Positions 23,900 through 35,199 of a stretch of DNA of 49,486 nucleotides are shown here, one piece after another. The DNA lies in NCBI GenBank assembly GCA_001598975.1, contig BBXU01001563.1, positions 1-49,486 of the forward strand, in the 5' to 3' direction. This DNA comes from Parachlorella kessleri (taxonomy: Eukaryota; Chlorophyta; Trebouxiophyceae; Chlorellales; Chlorellaceae). The notes under the pieces were generated by a model. The model did not search any database. It was not told the DNA's origin and worked only from the letters and a program-made list of their open reading frames with translations. The translations under genes were made by a program, and so were the position numbers. How positions within the stretch are numbered: position 1 is the stretch's first letter; each line of letters opens with the position of its first letter.

Positions 23900-25970
23900 G
23901 GCGCCTAGGGACAGCACCCTCGCCTGGCTTCCTGGCTGCTCTGCTGGCTACTTCTCCTCGTTGGTGCTTGTGGTGGTGGTTTGACGTTGGCGACCACCTG
24001 GGCACTGCCGCCATGCCCGCCACAGGGCAGGCCTCTGCCGAGGTGTAAACTTGGCCGCAGGTGGCCTAAGAGACCTTGGCCCTCCTTACTATGGGTGGTA
24101 TGCTGCTCTCTTCAGTATACACTAGGAGCTCGATTGTTGCAGATGTGTCGAGATGGAAGGGCTGCATAGACAAGGAAGGTAAGGCAGTGAGCATCAGTTA
24201 GATCACGCACTGGGGTACCTCCCATACACCAGTCGCAGTATGGAAAGCATGCGCAGGCAAGCTTGAGGCCCAGCAACCTGAGCTATATATCCAAACACTT
24301 CTTTCCTTAACGGAAGCTCGCCGGTTACCTTCCTAGGCAAGACTTGGTGGGACTTTGTACGGTGCGCAGCGAGCGACCCCTCAGTAAGAGTCGTGATAAG
24401 AAAACGAGTCGAGTGTGCAACCCTACTTAAGGCTCTAGGAAACAAACAGATCACTTCTGCTTTCTCGGGGTTTCCCAAGTGCCTACCGAGAGGTAAGGCA
24501 TCCAAAGCCCAGGAGCACCGAGCACGCTCTTGGCTCCACAACGGTCCGTCTTTCGGAACGGGGTGTATGACAAAACAAACTAAAGATCACGGATCGACGT
24601 CAGAGTTGGTGTAAAGGCCGGGGAGGTGGTGAGAAGCTTCCGTCAGTACGGGTGGAAAATTGAGTCGCCGCCAAATGTGCCCGCATGCTGGAACCCCTAC
24701 CGCGTGGCAATGGTATGGCGGACGCTGCTATCTGGGGCAGTTGGGCACGGGTGCCAACGTGCAACGGTCTCACTTACTTTGCGTAGCTGCCAGCGTCCGC
24801 CCAGTGGGAACGCTGTCCGGTAAGGCTCGCCATACTAGGCACAAGGGCGATCCTGTCATACCTGCAATACCAGGATGTCCCATGCATGGCCTCAGGATGA
24901 CCAAGAGGAGGCACTTGACGCTACTCTGTCGCTAAGCTGTCACAGCTGAACAGAACGCGTCTGCCTTATGAATCCTGATGCACATCTTCGTGGATAGGCT
25001 AGAAAAGTGCATAAAGAGGAAACAAATCGAAAGGACGAGTGACAAACTCCATTGTGGCATGCCTGCTGGCTCCATGGGGATGTGAAAGTCTGCCAGTTAT
25101 GCCCAGGCATGCACTATCGGATATGACGGAAGTTCCACATTCATATCATGTGATTACTGGGTTGTAAGACACAAGAGTTTGTATGTATACAGTAGCCCCA
25201 ACAACTTTCACCCGATACAAGCAGCGGCAAGGAGCAGTGGCACGTCCTAGAGGCAAAGTACTCCGTTATTGCAACAGGTAGGGCGCACTCAGGTCAGAAC
25301 TAAGGCCCCTGCTCCTTTTGCAGGCACAATGAGTTCCCAACAGCCTGACAGACGCGACCGAGGTACGACCACGGTCGACACAACGCCCACGAAACAACAG
25401 TGCTGTTTCAGCTGCTTGCAACTGAGCCCTTAGGGTCGGACCTCAAGGCCGCTCAACCATCAGCTGAGCAAATGTCTGAAAGCTGGCCAACCTGCGACCA
25501 AGCGAGAACCAAGCCTGTGCTGCCAACAAGCACCCTCACCAGCCAAGGTGAAACTCCCTGCGCTGGCAAGTGTTTATTGCGCCTGTGCAGTGCCTGATGC
25601 TTTCCAAACTCTGCAGCCCCGGCAGCCATCTGCCCTGGCAGGCTTGTGTCCCTCCCTACCGCACAACCCCACCGTTGGCCCCTTTGTTGTCAACGTGAGA
25701 ATCCCACTTATGGCCTGCTGTCACTTGCTTGACCCCTTTCATCACACCCTTGTGTCCACGCCGTGCCCCTCACAGATCCCACTGTTCCACCTAACCATTC
25801 AACACTGCTGCTGGGATGGGCCGGCGCAGCGGCTCCGCAGCACCCGCGGTGTCAGCTCATTGCCTTTGGCGGCCCCGAGGACCCCCAAGCAACCTCCAAA
25901 AGCAGAGGCCGACGTACGTGTGCGCTGCAGCCCTGCCCCGGCGCCCCGCCGGCGCCCTGCCAGGAGGCAA
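23900..25970. other. no gene recognised
   Basis: This 2-kb stretch lies between the 5' end of the Gln-rich gene and the 3' end of PEX22. Open frames are short and none joins to a neighbour through plausible splice sites. It probably holds the promoter of the Gln-rich gene and the 3' UTR of PEX22. No TTACA signal for PEX22 was found. Confidence 0.5.
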
Positions 25971-28558
25971 TCATCGCCCAAAGAAGCCCGCAAACGAGGC
26001 CGTCCGCTGCACGTTGCTGCTTGCCTGTCCGGGAACGTCCCCGCCCGCGGCTGACACGTAGACTAGGCGCTTCATGAAGCGCTGCAGCTCCCAGATCGTC
26101 TCCCACTGTGCATCGAAATGCACGTCCGGCTCGACCTGCCGCACAATGGACACCTTGCCCTCGGGCGTGCTGCAGAAAAGCAGCCTGCAGTGCACAGGGG
26201 AGCATGGAGGGGTAAGGGACATCTCAGGATATCGCTGCCGCATCATTCAGATCCAGCTCTACCTGCCACACCCTAGGGCACCTGCCTTGGGTGGGCCACA
26301 CAGCAGCACGCCGCAGTGCAGGCGCCATTTAGAGGGTTTCACAAGTATGAATCGCACAGTGCAAAAGCCTGAGGGCCGCAGTGCAAGCTTCCCAAGGGGC
26401 TGGCAAGGCGTGCATGCAACCAGTTCCAAGCCATGCTGCCGCCATCTGCACCAATCACACACAGCATCAGCAAACAGCATCAGCATACAACAAGAGGCAG
26501 GAAACGGCCAACCATGGCAATAAATGGCCTTTCAACCATTCTGCCAAACTTCACAAAGTACAGCAGACAGGCCAGTTGAAGCTTGCTGCCCCTCTTGGAG
26601 GCTACCGCCGGGCTACTATTCTAGGCTAGTCCAACAGCCTGTTGCCACCTGACCATGCTGCCGTGAGTCACCCACACGTGGGGCCAACGCAGAGCCAGGG
26701 TGTACTGCAACCACAAATGACAAGATGCGGCTATCCTTCTCAGCAGGGCTAGCAAGGCGGGCGCAGACCCCTGCCTGTGTTGCGGCAGCCACCTTGTCCC
26801 CAACCCACCGGCCCCCCCGCCGGCTGCTCCAGGGTCCCGACCCCATTCTCCCCACGATATGACGACAAGCTGGCGCGATCGCCCCAGGACACAGCCAGCA
26901 TCATCCCACCTGTGAGGCGGCAGCTGCCCCCGCGCCGGGCCCACAAGCCCAGCATGCTCCAGCGCCCCCCGCACCACCGCCTCGCCCACGTCCCCCTCCA
27001 CATGCGTCAGCAGGTACACCTGCAACTTTGGCATAGCACCGTTCAGCACAATAGAGAGGGTCGTGGCAAGCAAACCCCCCCCCCCCCCCCTTCCCCCCCC
27101 CCCGCCCCCCCTGGAACGAGAAACGTGCAGCTGCCTTTGAAGCCTGCACTATTCTCCTGGTCTAGCCAGCACAGTGCTCCACTAAACAAACACGTGGGAT
27201 ACGCTGTTCGCAACACATCCAAGCTGGCCCCTCCAGGATTCCGGCCACATCAAGGCCTCGACGGTCACTCCATTGGAAAGGGTGAAGGTCACCGGCAAAT
27301 TGGGATGAGACACGCCTCTGCACCTACCAACCCCTCACATCATGGCCTGGCATTTTGACACCGACCAGTTGCACGGTCACCCAAGGCATGGCCCACAACC
27401 CCAGTTAGGGCCTCAGGTGCACACATGGGTCCCTTTGTCACAGGTATGACTCTATAGCCACCCAGTCACGAATGGTACTGCCCCTAAGGCGCCGGGTAGG
27501 TACTACATACTGGGGGAACCCGCCTGCCACAAACGCCATGACAGCACCATGACAGCCTGTGCATGGTACTCGTGTGCCGAGCACAGCACCCACCGCTGGG
27601 CCCCTGCCGTCAGCCAGGATCACGTTGAGAGCTTAGCACGTACCATCTAGCACACATACCACATACACCACAGGCAAGACGCACCGCTGGGCCTTTGCCG
27701 CCTGTGGAGAGCAGTTGCCGCAGGACCTCCGCTGCGCCCGGCCTGACAGTGGCCGACTCTTCTAGTTCCGCGGCGCCACTCTCGTCTAGCAGCACCCCTG
27801 GCGTGGATATTGTGACTGCTGCCGCGCCGCCCAGCCGCAGTAGGGGTGACGCTGTGGCTGCTGCCAGCCCTGCCGCAGATGCTGCCGCTGCTGCTCCCGA
27901 GGGTAACTGTGTGGGGGCCAGGAAGCGTGCAAAGCGTGGAGCTCATTCGACAAAGTCAAGCAGGGCAGTCCCATGCCTTTCCCACGTCTGGCCTGCCCGC
28001 AGGGAGGTGCTAGAAGGCAGCACTTCACGGCACGGAAGGTATAGTGGACAAACTATGAGTTCCGGCAGGGCCCAGCGCTGCAGGCAGTGTTGTTGGCTCG
28101 CTGGGTCAGGAGCTGTCGCCGAGTGCTTACGTGTGATGGCTTTTTGGGGCCGGCTGCATGGGTTGTGCCCGAGGTGGAGGGCTGGTCAGCATCTCTCAGG
28201 TCATCATGTCTTTTCTGTGGGCCTGTGTTACAGGAGAAGTGGCCGAGTGTAAGCAGGGTACTCCAGCAAGCCACACTGAAGCTTGCACCCTTGTACCCCG
28301 TCGCCCGGGGAGCACTTACTTCGAAGCAGGCGGCAATGGTGAAGACCATACAGAAAGGCAGCGAGCCCAAGGACCCCTGTCAAGGTCAGAGTGACGCCGT
28401 TGTAGCCCTGCAGCTCAAAAATGGGTTTTGTTGAGTGATATGCCACAGGTGAGGTCCAACGCCTGCAGATCGATCGCTTCTGCAACATGACCCACCTCCA
28501 CCCAAGTGCCAAGCCAAGAAACACAAGTTTTCCAAAACCGCTTGAAAGAGCTTTCCAT
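25971..28558 (-). CDS. PEX22: peroxisome biogenesis protein 22 (PEX22), 262 aa, 6 exons
   Basis: In transcript order the exons are 28496-28558, 28320-28407, 28131-28222, 27685-27906, 26910-27019 and 25971-26184. They join in phase to 263 codons. Residues 24-43 (NGVTLTLTGVLGLAAFLYGL) form the single N-terminal membrane anchor. A Ser/Ala-rich linker follows. The conserved cytosolic domain includes AVTISTPGVLLDE, SATVRPGAAEVLRQL, VYLLTHVEGDVGEAVV, LLFCSTPEGKVSIVRQVEPD and WELQRFMKRLVYVSA, matching the order and spacing of plant PEX22. In plants and yeast PEX22 holds the ubiquitin-conjugating enzyme PEX4 at the peroxisome membrane for receptor recycling. The length is close to that of Arabidopsis PEX22, from memory about 280 aa. 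The gene starts 202 bp from the divergent BLISTER gene. The 5' exon (MESSFKRFWKTCVSWLGTW) has no family signature and is the least certain part. Confidence 0.9.
27075..27111. repeat. poly-C tract in a PEX22 intron
   Basis: Thirty-seven bases are almost all C (one TT, one G). They lie in intron 4 of PEX22, 56 bp upstream of the exon at 26910-27019 in transcript direction. On the sense strand this is a poly-G tract that could form G-quadruplex structure in the RNA. Its exact length in the assembly is unreliable. Confidence 0.8.
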
Positions 28559-28760
28559 TTCTTTGAATTTTGATGAGAAAATGGCATGCCATGGCAAGTG
28601 AGCAATGGACGCATGCCTGCGTGGAACCAACTTCTTGGCGCCATTTCCCTAAGCAAACACGTCGGGCTTAATTTCTTTCAAGTGAGCAACTGCTACCGGG
28701 TTCGGCGGCTAGTAGATATATGGTCAGGTCCATGACTTCTGGGTACTGCCAGCGGGAGTC
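28559..28760. promoter_or_regulatory. short bidirectional promoter between PEX22 and BLISTER
   Basis: Only 202 bp separate the two start codons, and the region is clearly less GC-rich than the genes on either side. Both 5' UTRs must fit here, so core promoter elements are shared or overlap. I see no clear TATA box. Confidence 0.6.
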
Positions 28761-31700
28761 ATGATTGCCCCTCCTAAGCCTCTCTCCAGGGCAGAACTAG
28801 CCGCCGCTGGCAGGCGGAAGGTGAGCAGTACCAGATGCGTTTCACTGTAAGTACGTTGGTTGCTGGCCTGGTGCTGAAGGAGGTGCGACCTGCCTGGTAT
28901 CGCAGCTTGAGGAGTTCCGCCGAGCAAAGGCCGCAGCGGCAGCAGCCAAGCAGAATGCCGGCCAGCCTGGGCCTGCCAAGAACACTATTGAGCAGGCAGC
29001 AGCTAGCGAGCCCACCAGCACTAGCAACGGTGCCGGCACTCCCGCAGGCGGCGACCCCCTAGTTGCGCCACCAACAATCACTGCTGCCCAGCCATCCTTG
29101 GCTACCCTTACCGACGGTCTTGCTCCTCCCATAGAAAGTCCTGCGATCCCTTTCGCAGCCGGAAGTCCCGACCCAGCCCAGCTGCGGGATGCAGCGGCGC
29201 TCCCACCAGCACCGGCGGCAGCAGCAGCAGCAGTACCAGGCGGTACCTTGCAGCCCGCCAGGTTGGACCCTGCGTTGGTGCCACCCATCCCTCCCCCTGT
29301 GCAGCCTCCTTGGGGGCTTCAGGTGGCCAACCACGCTGCTAGCCACGCTCTGGAGCCCACGCTGTGGCCGCTTGGCGGGAGCTCTGCAGCAGGAAGCGGG
29401 TACACAGCTCTCACCGAACCACCAAGCTTCGCAGCGCTGCGGCCCCCGCCTCCCCCCTTTGCAGGCCCCACTGCTGCACCAGCACAGTTCCCTTGGCAGA
29501 AGCACCAGCACCAGCCGCAGGTAAAGCAGGGTGGCCTGTTTGAAGGGGGAGAGTCCTCGCAAACCCCTTTAGTCCCTGCCACCACCACTGCGAGCGACGG
29601 CGCGCCAAAGCCGTGGCAAACAGGGGGATCAGCAGGAGGAGGGCCCGCGAATGTTCCAGGGCCAGGGGCAGCAGAGGCAGGGCCAGGGGAGGGCCTGTCC
29701 TTGGCTGCTCCTGAGCTTGGTGTTCCTGAAGTCCGTCTAGCAGGCAGCAACTCCGCGTTGGTGGAGGAGACAGATGGTGGCGCAGCTGCTCGTGAGGAGC
29801 AGGAGCCACAGCAAGGCCAGCAGTCAGCGCAGGGGTACCAGTCGCGGCGGCCGCCGCCGATGCCCTCGCTCTTTGACTGGCGGTCTGCTCTGAGTAGGTT
29901 CCAGCCCTCAGCTGGCGCTGCTGGCAGCGACGGCGGCGCGGCGGCAGCTGGCAAGTCTGGAGCTGGTAGGAAATCCCCAGCACCTGGAGAGCCTACAGCC
30001 GGGCAGCAGCCGACGAAGCAGGAAACAGGCGGGGATCGCCCTACCCTCCCACTGGCCACGGAGCTTCTGAGCACCAGCCCCAGCAGCCACCATGTGACAG
30101 GGCCATCCAGCTTTATACCGCCGGTGGAGGACCCCACCATCGACCTGCCGGCCCTTACCGGCAACGGCAGCAGCAACGATAGGGCCACAGGGCCGCCCCT
30201 TGCCCCACCCCCGGAGGGCTCCTTTGCTGCGGCACTTGCGGCGTTCACAGGCAGCGGCGAGGAGGGCGACGGGAAAGAAGGCAGCGGCGGTGCCGGAAAC
30301 AACAGCGACCGCAGCGGCAGCGGCCAGGAGCCGCTCTGGGCGCAGCGGCTGCAAAGCGCTGGCTCGCGAGGGGGCGGCCTCTTCTCGTCGCTGTTTGGCA
30401 AGAAGGGACCGGGTGGCAGCACCGCTGACGGCGGTGGTATGGCGACGGGCAGCAGGAGCAGCGACAGCGCAGCTTCAACACCAGCAGCTGCTGCTGTGCC
30501 TGCGGGGGGCATGCCCAGCTTGCCGCAAGCCACTGCGGGGGACCTGGGTAGCAGTGATGCAACCATGAGCCAGCCACCATATGAGGGTGGGGCCTCCCCG
30601 ACCAAGCAGCGACAAGGCCATCCTCAGCAGCCAGCTCAGGTGTTGCCCCTCCGGGGGCTGGCCGGCAGCTATGGAGCGCTGTCAGATGCTTACTTGGCAC
30701 CTCAAGATGCGCCTGCGCCTGCACATCCTGCCAGCTCAGGTGTTGCCACCTTGACAGCCGCCAGCACAGCGCAGCAGAGCATGCCAGCAGCTGCAGGAGG
30801 CTACGCTGCCCTTGCAGACTCTTATGCAGCCCCTCCACCTGTTCCTACCACAGCGGCAGCCTCAGCGGCTAACACAGCTTCTGGCTCGGGACCTTCCACT
30901 GCCGCCAGCGCAAGTGGCAGGCCTGCCCCCAAACCTAGCAGCAGCAGTAGCAATGCCGGTGGCTACAGTGCGCTCTCTGATGCCTACCTGGCACCAGCGC
31001 GCACCCCAGCTTCAGCCTGTCAGTTTCCCACAGCCCAATCGGACAGCGGGTCTTCGGATATTCACAGCCATCAGGCGGCTCCTGTGCCCGCCCCAGTTGC
31101 ATCTCCCTCGGCCACCAGCCGCAGCAGCAGCTTTGCATCGGGCTACGCCGCTCTGTCAGACAAGTACGCAGCGGCACCCGCGGCGGCCGGGGTGGCCGTG
31201 GCAGCAAAGGCCCCGGCGCCTGCGTCCTTGGGGGATGCTACGGCAGGTGCCGGCGGCCGGCTGGGCCGCTCTGCTTTGCTGGACCGGTCTGCCGGCGAGC
31301 TTTCATCGGGCTTACCAGAGCCGGGGCAGCTGCCGCCGCTGGCGGCGCCGTCGGTGCACCGCCCTCCGGTGACGCCTGCGCCCTCCCAGGCCAGCTTGGC
31401 AGCCCAGGGCGCCGGCACCGGCACCGCCACGGCTGACACAGCAGCGGCAGCGGCAGCGTCCCCAGGCGCTCTGCCGGAAACTGACACGACCAGTCGGGCC
31501 TCACTGGTGGGGATGGAGCGGCAAGGAGGTGCTTGGTCCGCGGCGCCGCCGCTGCCGCCCCGGGTACCGTCGACCAACGACATCGCCCGCTTCACGCCTC
31601 CCCCGTCAAGGTCTGTGGCAAGAACTTAAGACCTTGCCTTCGTAGGGGGTATCGCTCGTGGTCGTCCTGCTTTTTGGTCAGGGCTGCCGCAACTCACAAG

Positions 31701-34700
31701 CCGGATGGAGTGCACTCCTGGTGTGGCTTCCCTGACTGCAGGGCACCTATGACTGCCGGGGGCGACTGCTTTTGACCCAAGGAAGGTCCACCCTCCAGAG
31801 AAGGCCCACATGCCACTGCCTACACGCCGCGCAAACTCCTCTTTGTCTTGTTGCAGGGGCAACGACTTCAAGGCTCTGCAGCAGCACATCGACGAGCTGA
31901 CCCAGGAGAAGTTTACCCTCCAGCGGGGCTTGGAGCAGCAGTCGCGCCTGGCTGGCAGCCTGGCCGACGAGAACGAGGCGCTGGCACAGAGATACAACGA
32001 GCAGGTGAGGCTGGCACTGGGCGCTGGCGCAGTGGATAGAACGAGCAGGTGAGGTTGGGACGGTAGGAGCAGGAGGGCAGCCGATGGGGTTGGTGAGGGT
32101 GGTTATGCAGAGCACTTGGGCAGGGAGTATGATGAGGGATGATGAGGGCAGGTGGTGCGGGTAAGGGTGTCTGGGGGTGAGGTTTCTGCCTGTTGTTCCC
32201 GAAACATAGTAATGTCCCTGGTGCAAGTGCGTGATGAGGGATGGTGCGAGTCATTTACAGTAAGCATGCATGCGTGCAGGCCAAGCAGGTGGACGCCCTC
32301 CAGAGGGACGTGGCCCAGCTGCAGCAGCAGTTGACAGAACAGGTAGGCTGCCAGTCAGCCAGACCAAATGCATGGCAGGGCTTGTGGCGCCCTAGCCCAT
32401 GCTATCAGGCATCTCATCTGTTGCTGGAACCCATGGACTCTACAGCCCAAGTGCTTGGGCCAAAGGCCGAGCTGGGCTGTTGCACCCGTTACGGTACTTA
32501 CCGTTACCCGGATTACGCACCTGAATGCGAGATTGTGGAGCCTCCTCACCTGCCGGTGCCTTTTCTTCTGGTACTCCCTCGAGCCTTCCCAGTGCTCTCC
32601 ATGTTTGCCGTCACCAACTCCTGACCTGTTCCGCAGCCTGTACTTCCACAGCATGCTGCCCCAGCCTGTGGTCCATGTCGTTGGCTTCTCCGGCCTGGTG
32701 TGAAAGGTGAAAGTGAGTTCTGCTGCTGTCGTGGGCTGCAGGCGGTGCTGGTTGAGAGGGCGGCAGCAGAGAGAGACGCTTACAAGCTGTCGGCGCAGGA
32801 AGCACAATCTCGCGCCCAGGTAGCAAATACAGATGCAGCACCCGCCACACTGCTGTCTGACCCACCCCTGTCACTTGCATCTCCATCCAATTTCAATATA
32901 TATCAATAAAATAAGTCGTACAAACCCTGCCATTATGCCGTGCAAGTAACCCAGGAGAGCCAGGTACCCTGGCTGGACGTGCAGTTGGAAATAGAGGCTG
33001 CAGGCAGTGCACCGGTTGTCCACGCCGCTTGCCAGCTCCATGTGACCGGTCTGCCAGCACAGCTACCGGCCGGCCGGCATGCGTACCTCCTCCTGACACT
33101 GGCTGCACCCAGCGACTACTAAGCGTACCGTGCGTCATAAGCGGGGCTGTTTCCTGTCCTGCCATTGTTGCTTGCAGTCCTTGGCAGCAGAGGTTGTGAG
33201 GTTGGAGGAGGCGGTGTTGAGGCTGCGCTCCCAGGAAATCCGGGTGGGGAGGGAGGCGGAGGGAGCCACGGAAGTGATGCGCGCCATGCAGGTGGGTGAT
33301 GCGATTGCTACTAGGTACTGGGTGGGCTGAAAGCGTGAGCATGCAGGTTCTAGAGGAGGGGCCGCCGCGCACGTCTTCAGGCCAATGGCTGGTGGGTGGT
33401 ATCAGTGGTACAAGATATGGGTGTAACGTCTAGTATGCAGGTGCCAAGGGGTCTGGGAGTGTGGTGGGCCATGCAGGTGGGTGGTATTAGCTCGCTATTG
33501 GGTGTGCTGCTACACATGTCATGGATTTCTTGCATGTGACTGCCGGGAAGCCCAGTGGTCAAGCAGTTGGGACTGGGTGGGGTAGGTATCCTTTCCCCCT
33601 TGGGGGTAGCAGAAGGGACGCGGGGCGGGGGAGGGGAGGACATCGTGCCTCCATTTTGTACTGTATGTAGTGCTGGCCAAGTTGGCACTGAGATGGTGAG
33701 GCGACTTGCAGCTGTTTTCACAGATCCTGTGTGCTGTTGAAGGCACTGAAGGTTGGTTGGCAGGGAAGGCAAGCCTGCAGGATCCCGCTGTGCCTGCTGC
33801 AGTCCCAGCTGGAGTCGCTGACTCGCGAGCGCTCAGGCCTGCTGACCCAGCTGGACGACCTGCGCAACGACAATGCTGAGCTGCGCATGGCGCTGCGTGC
33901 AGCGGAGGCGGGAACAGCGGCGGCTGCCGCGGCGCCAGCACGGCTAGGAGCAAGTGCAGCTGCTGGTCAACAGGCCGATGCTGTGGCACAGCCGCCACCG
34001 CAGCTGCAGCAGGTGGAGGCAAGCGAGCTGCCTGAGACACATGCGGAGCCGCAGGAGCCTGCTGCGCGCGACGTGTCAGGCCCGCTGGCCCGCGATACCC
34101 TGGCACAGCATGCGCAGCAAGCCCGCCATGCTAGCGATGATGATGATGATGATGACGATGAGGAGGATTTGCGGCATGATAGGGCAGCCTCACTTTTGCC
34201 TCCAGAGTTGATGGCTCTTCTGCCATCCCGGGTGTCCACAGCAGCAGCGGCAGCAGGAGGAGGAGGTTCAAGTGAGCACCCAAGTCGAGAAGCTGAAGCC
34301 AACCATGATGCCGGCAGCTTCGCCACTGGTGACAGTGTGCTGGCGCTAGTGCAGTCCATCTACATGCTGCTGGGCGCGCTGGAGGCTGACAAGCGTGAGC
34401 TGCTGGGCACGCTGGGCTCCAAGCAGGTGCGTGCTGTGCGGCCCTGTGGTGTCCTTGATATTGTAGGGTGCTGTCACACATGGCCACAGAGACTCTTGAG
34501 CGCGCCGCTTTGCTTCCAGCCATGGATTGGGGAGTTACTCCTCTAGAGGTCATCTCCTAGGCACAGGCACGGTTGGTAATGGTTGGATGTATGTGTCCGC
34601 TGCACAGGACGAGGTGGCGGAGCTGCAGGATGCCAACATCACCCTCCATTCCCGCCTGGAGGCTGCCCAGCAGCGTATCGAGCTGCTGACCCAGCAGCTG

Positions 34701-34889
34701 CTGCGGCTGGGGGGCGGTGGGCGGCAGAAGGGCGGCGGGCTTGTGCCAAACCAGCAGCAGCAGCAAGCGCCGTACGCCAACGGCAGCGGCGGCAGCATTG
34801 GCAAGGCGAACGGCAAGGCGGGGTGGGGCTGGGGGGGCGCGCAGCCAGCAGCGGTGGCACGGCGGCCGGGGTTGCAGTATCTCAGTTGA
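28761..34889 (+). CDS. BLI: BLISTER-like protein, 1357 aa, 8 exons
   Basis: Exons 28761-28820, 28906-31610, 31857-32004, 32280-32342, 32742-32819, 33178-33291, 33803-34426 and 34608-34889 join in phase to 1358 codons. The N-terminal block SRAELAAAGRRK-LEEFRRAKAAAA matches the conserved start of plant BLISTER (AGKRRLEEFRKKKAAERAKK). Residues about 35-915 are low-complexity Ala/Ser/Pro/Gly with four Y-x-A-L-S/A-D repeats. From residue 923 a coiled coil begins NDFKALQQHIDELTQEKFTL, matching the plant BLISTER motif DLTQEKFSLQR, and continues with EVVRLEEAVLRLRSQE, SQLESLTRERSGLLTQLDDL and DEVAELQDANITLHSRLEAA. Exon 7 includes an acidic run of eight Asp. In Arabidopsis BLISTER binds the Polycomb protein CURLY LEAF and also affects stress responses; a role in an alga is inference. 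The C-terminus is Gly/Gln-rich. Intron 2 uses a weak donor (AAG|GTCTGT). Confidence 0.92.
30667..31180 (+). repeat. four diverged copies of a 13-residue coding repeat in BLISTER
   Basis: GSYGALSDAYLAP, GGYAALADSYAAP, GGYSALSDAYLAP and SGYAALSDKYAAA occur at about residues 607, 651, 705 and 765, with their first Tyr at 609, 653, 707 and 767. Ala/Ser/Pro-rich linkers separate them. The spacing of 44-60 residues and shared Tyr-Ala-Leu-Ser-Asp core suggest short linear motifs that bind a partner. Confidence 0.85.
32840..32893. repeat. dispersed repeat, copy A (intron 5 of BLISTER)
   Basis: This 54-bp piece begins cacccgccacactgctgtct and matches 48781-48834 with few mismatches. The flanks do not match. 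It may be part of a degraded mobile element. Confidence 0.7.
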
Positions 34890-35004
34890 TGGCCGTACAT
34901 CAGTTGGTAGCGGTATTATAGTTGATAGCCGTACTTCTGTTGGTAATGTTACCAGAGTTGACAGCCATGCATCAGTTGGTAGCAGATTCACAGATGACAG
35001 AGCC
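34885..35004. repeat. 36-bp tandem repeat spanning the BLISTER stop codon
   Basis: Units 34885-34920, 34921-34956 and 34957-34992 each start gttga and share gccgtac or gccatgc and a ctgttggta or cagttggta core; a partial fourth unit follows. The BLISTER TGA (34887-34889) lies in the first unit. Another plus frame through the array is open and encodes a 12-residue repeat (VDSRTSVGN-like), so a small frameshift would extend the protein. Confidence 0.85.
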
Positions 35005-35177
35005 TAAGCCATACATCTAATGCTGCGGACGCAATAACGCCCTCTCTTAGCTTATTGTGCTTGGGTCAAGGCCCACGGCTGCTTAAAGAATTGTTTGTGC
35101 AAATTGGTATGATGCGACCACGACAGGGGCTGGGACGGTGTTGTTTTCCAAGGTACAGTTGAAGCACTGGAAGTGCA

Positions 35178-35182
35178 TGTAA
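35178..35182 (+). terminator. TGTAA poly(A) signal of BLISTER
   Basis: TGTAA lies about 290 bp after the BLISTER stop codon, a normal 3' UTR length for chlorophycean genes. Confidence 0.65.
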
Positions 35183-35199
35183 GGACATGCTCTGGTCAG

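Noticed and set aside
19634..24048. Plus-strand Leu-rich and Ala-rich open frames over the Gln-rich gene
   Set aside because: CAG/CTG runs read as poly-Leu, poly-Cys or poly-Ala in other frames. The minus frames join by good splice sites.
24660..24935. RCC1-like words (LGQLGTGA) in a short plus frame
   Set aside because: Only a single short match, no repeat blades and no in-phase exons around it.
29319..30605. 428-codon open frame antisense to BLISTER exon 2
   Set aside because: It is a shadow of a GC-rich, low-complexity coding exon. The sense frame joins in phase to conserved BLISTER exons.
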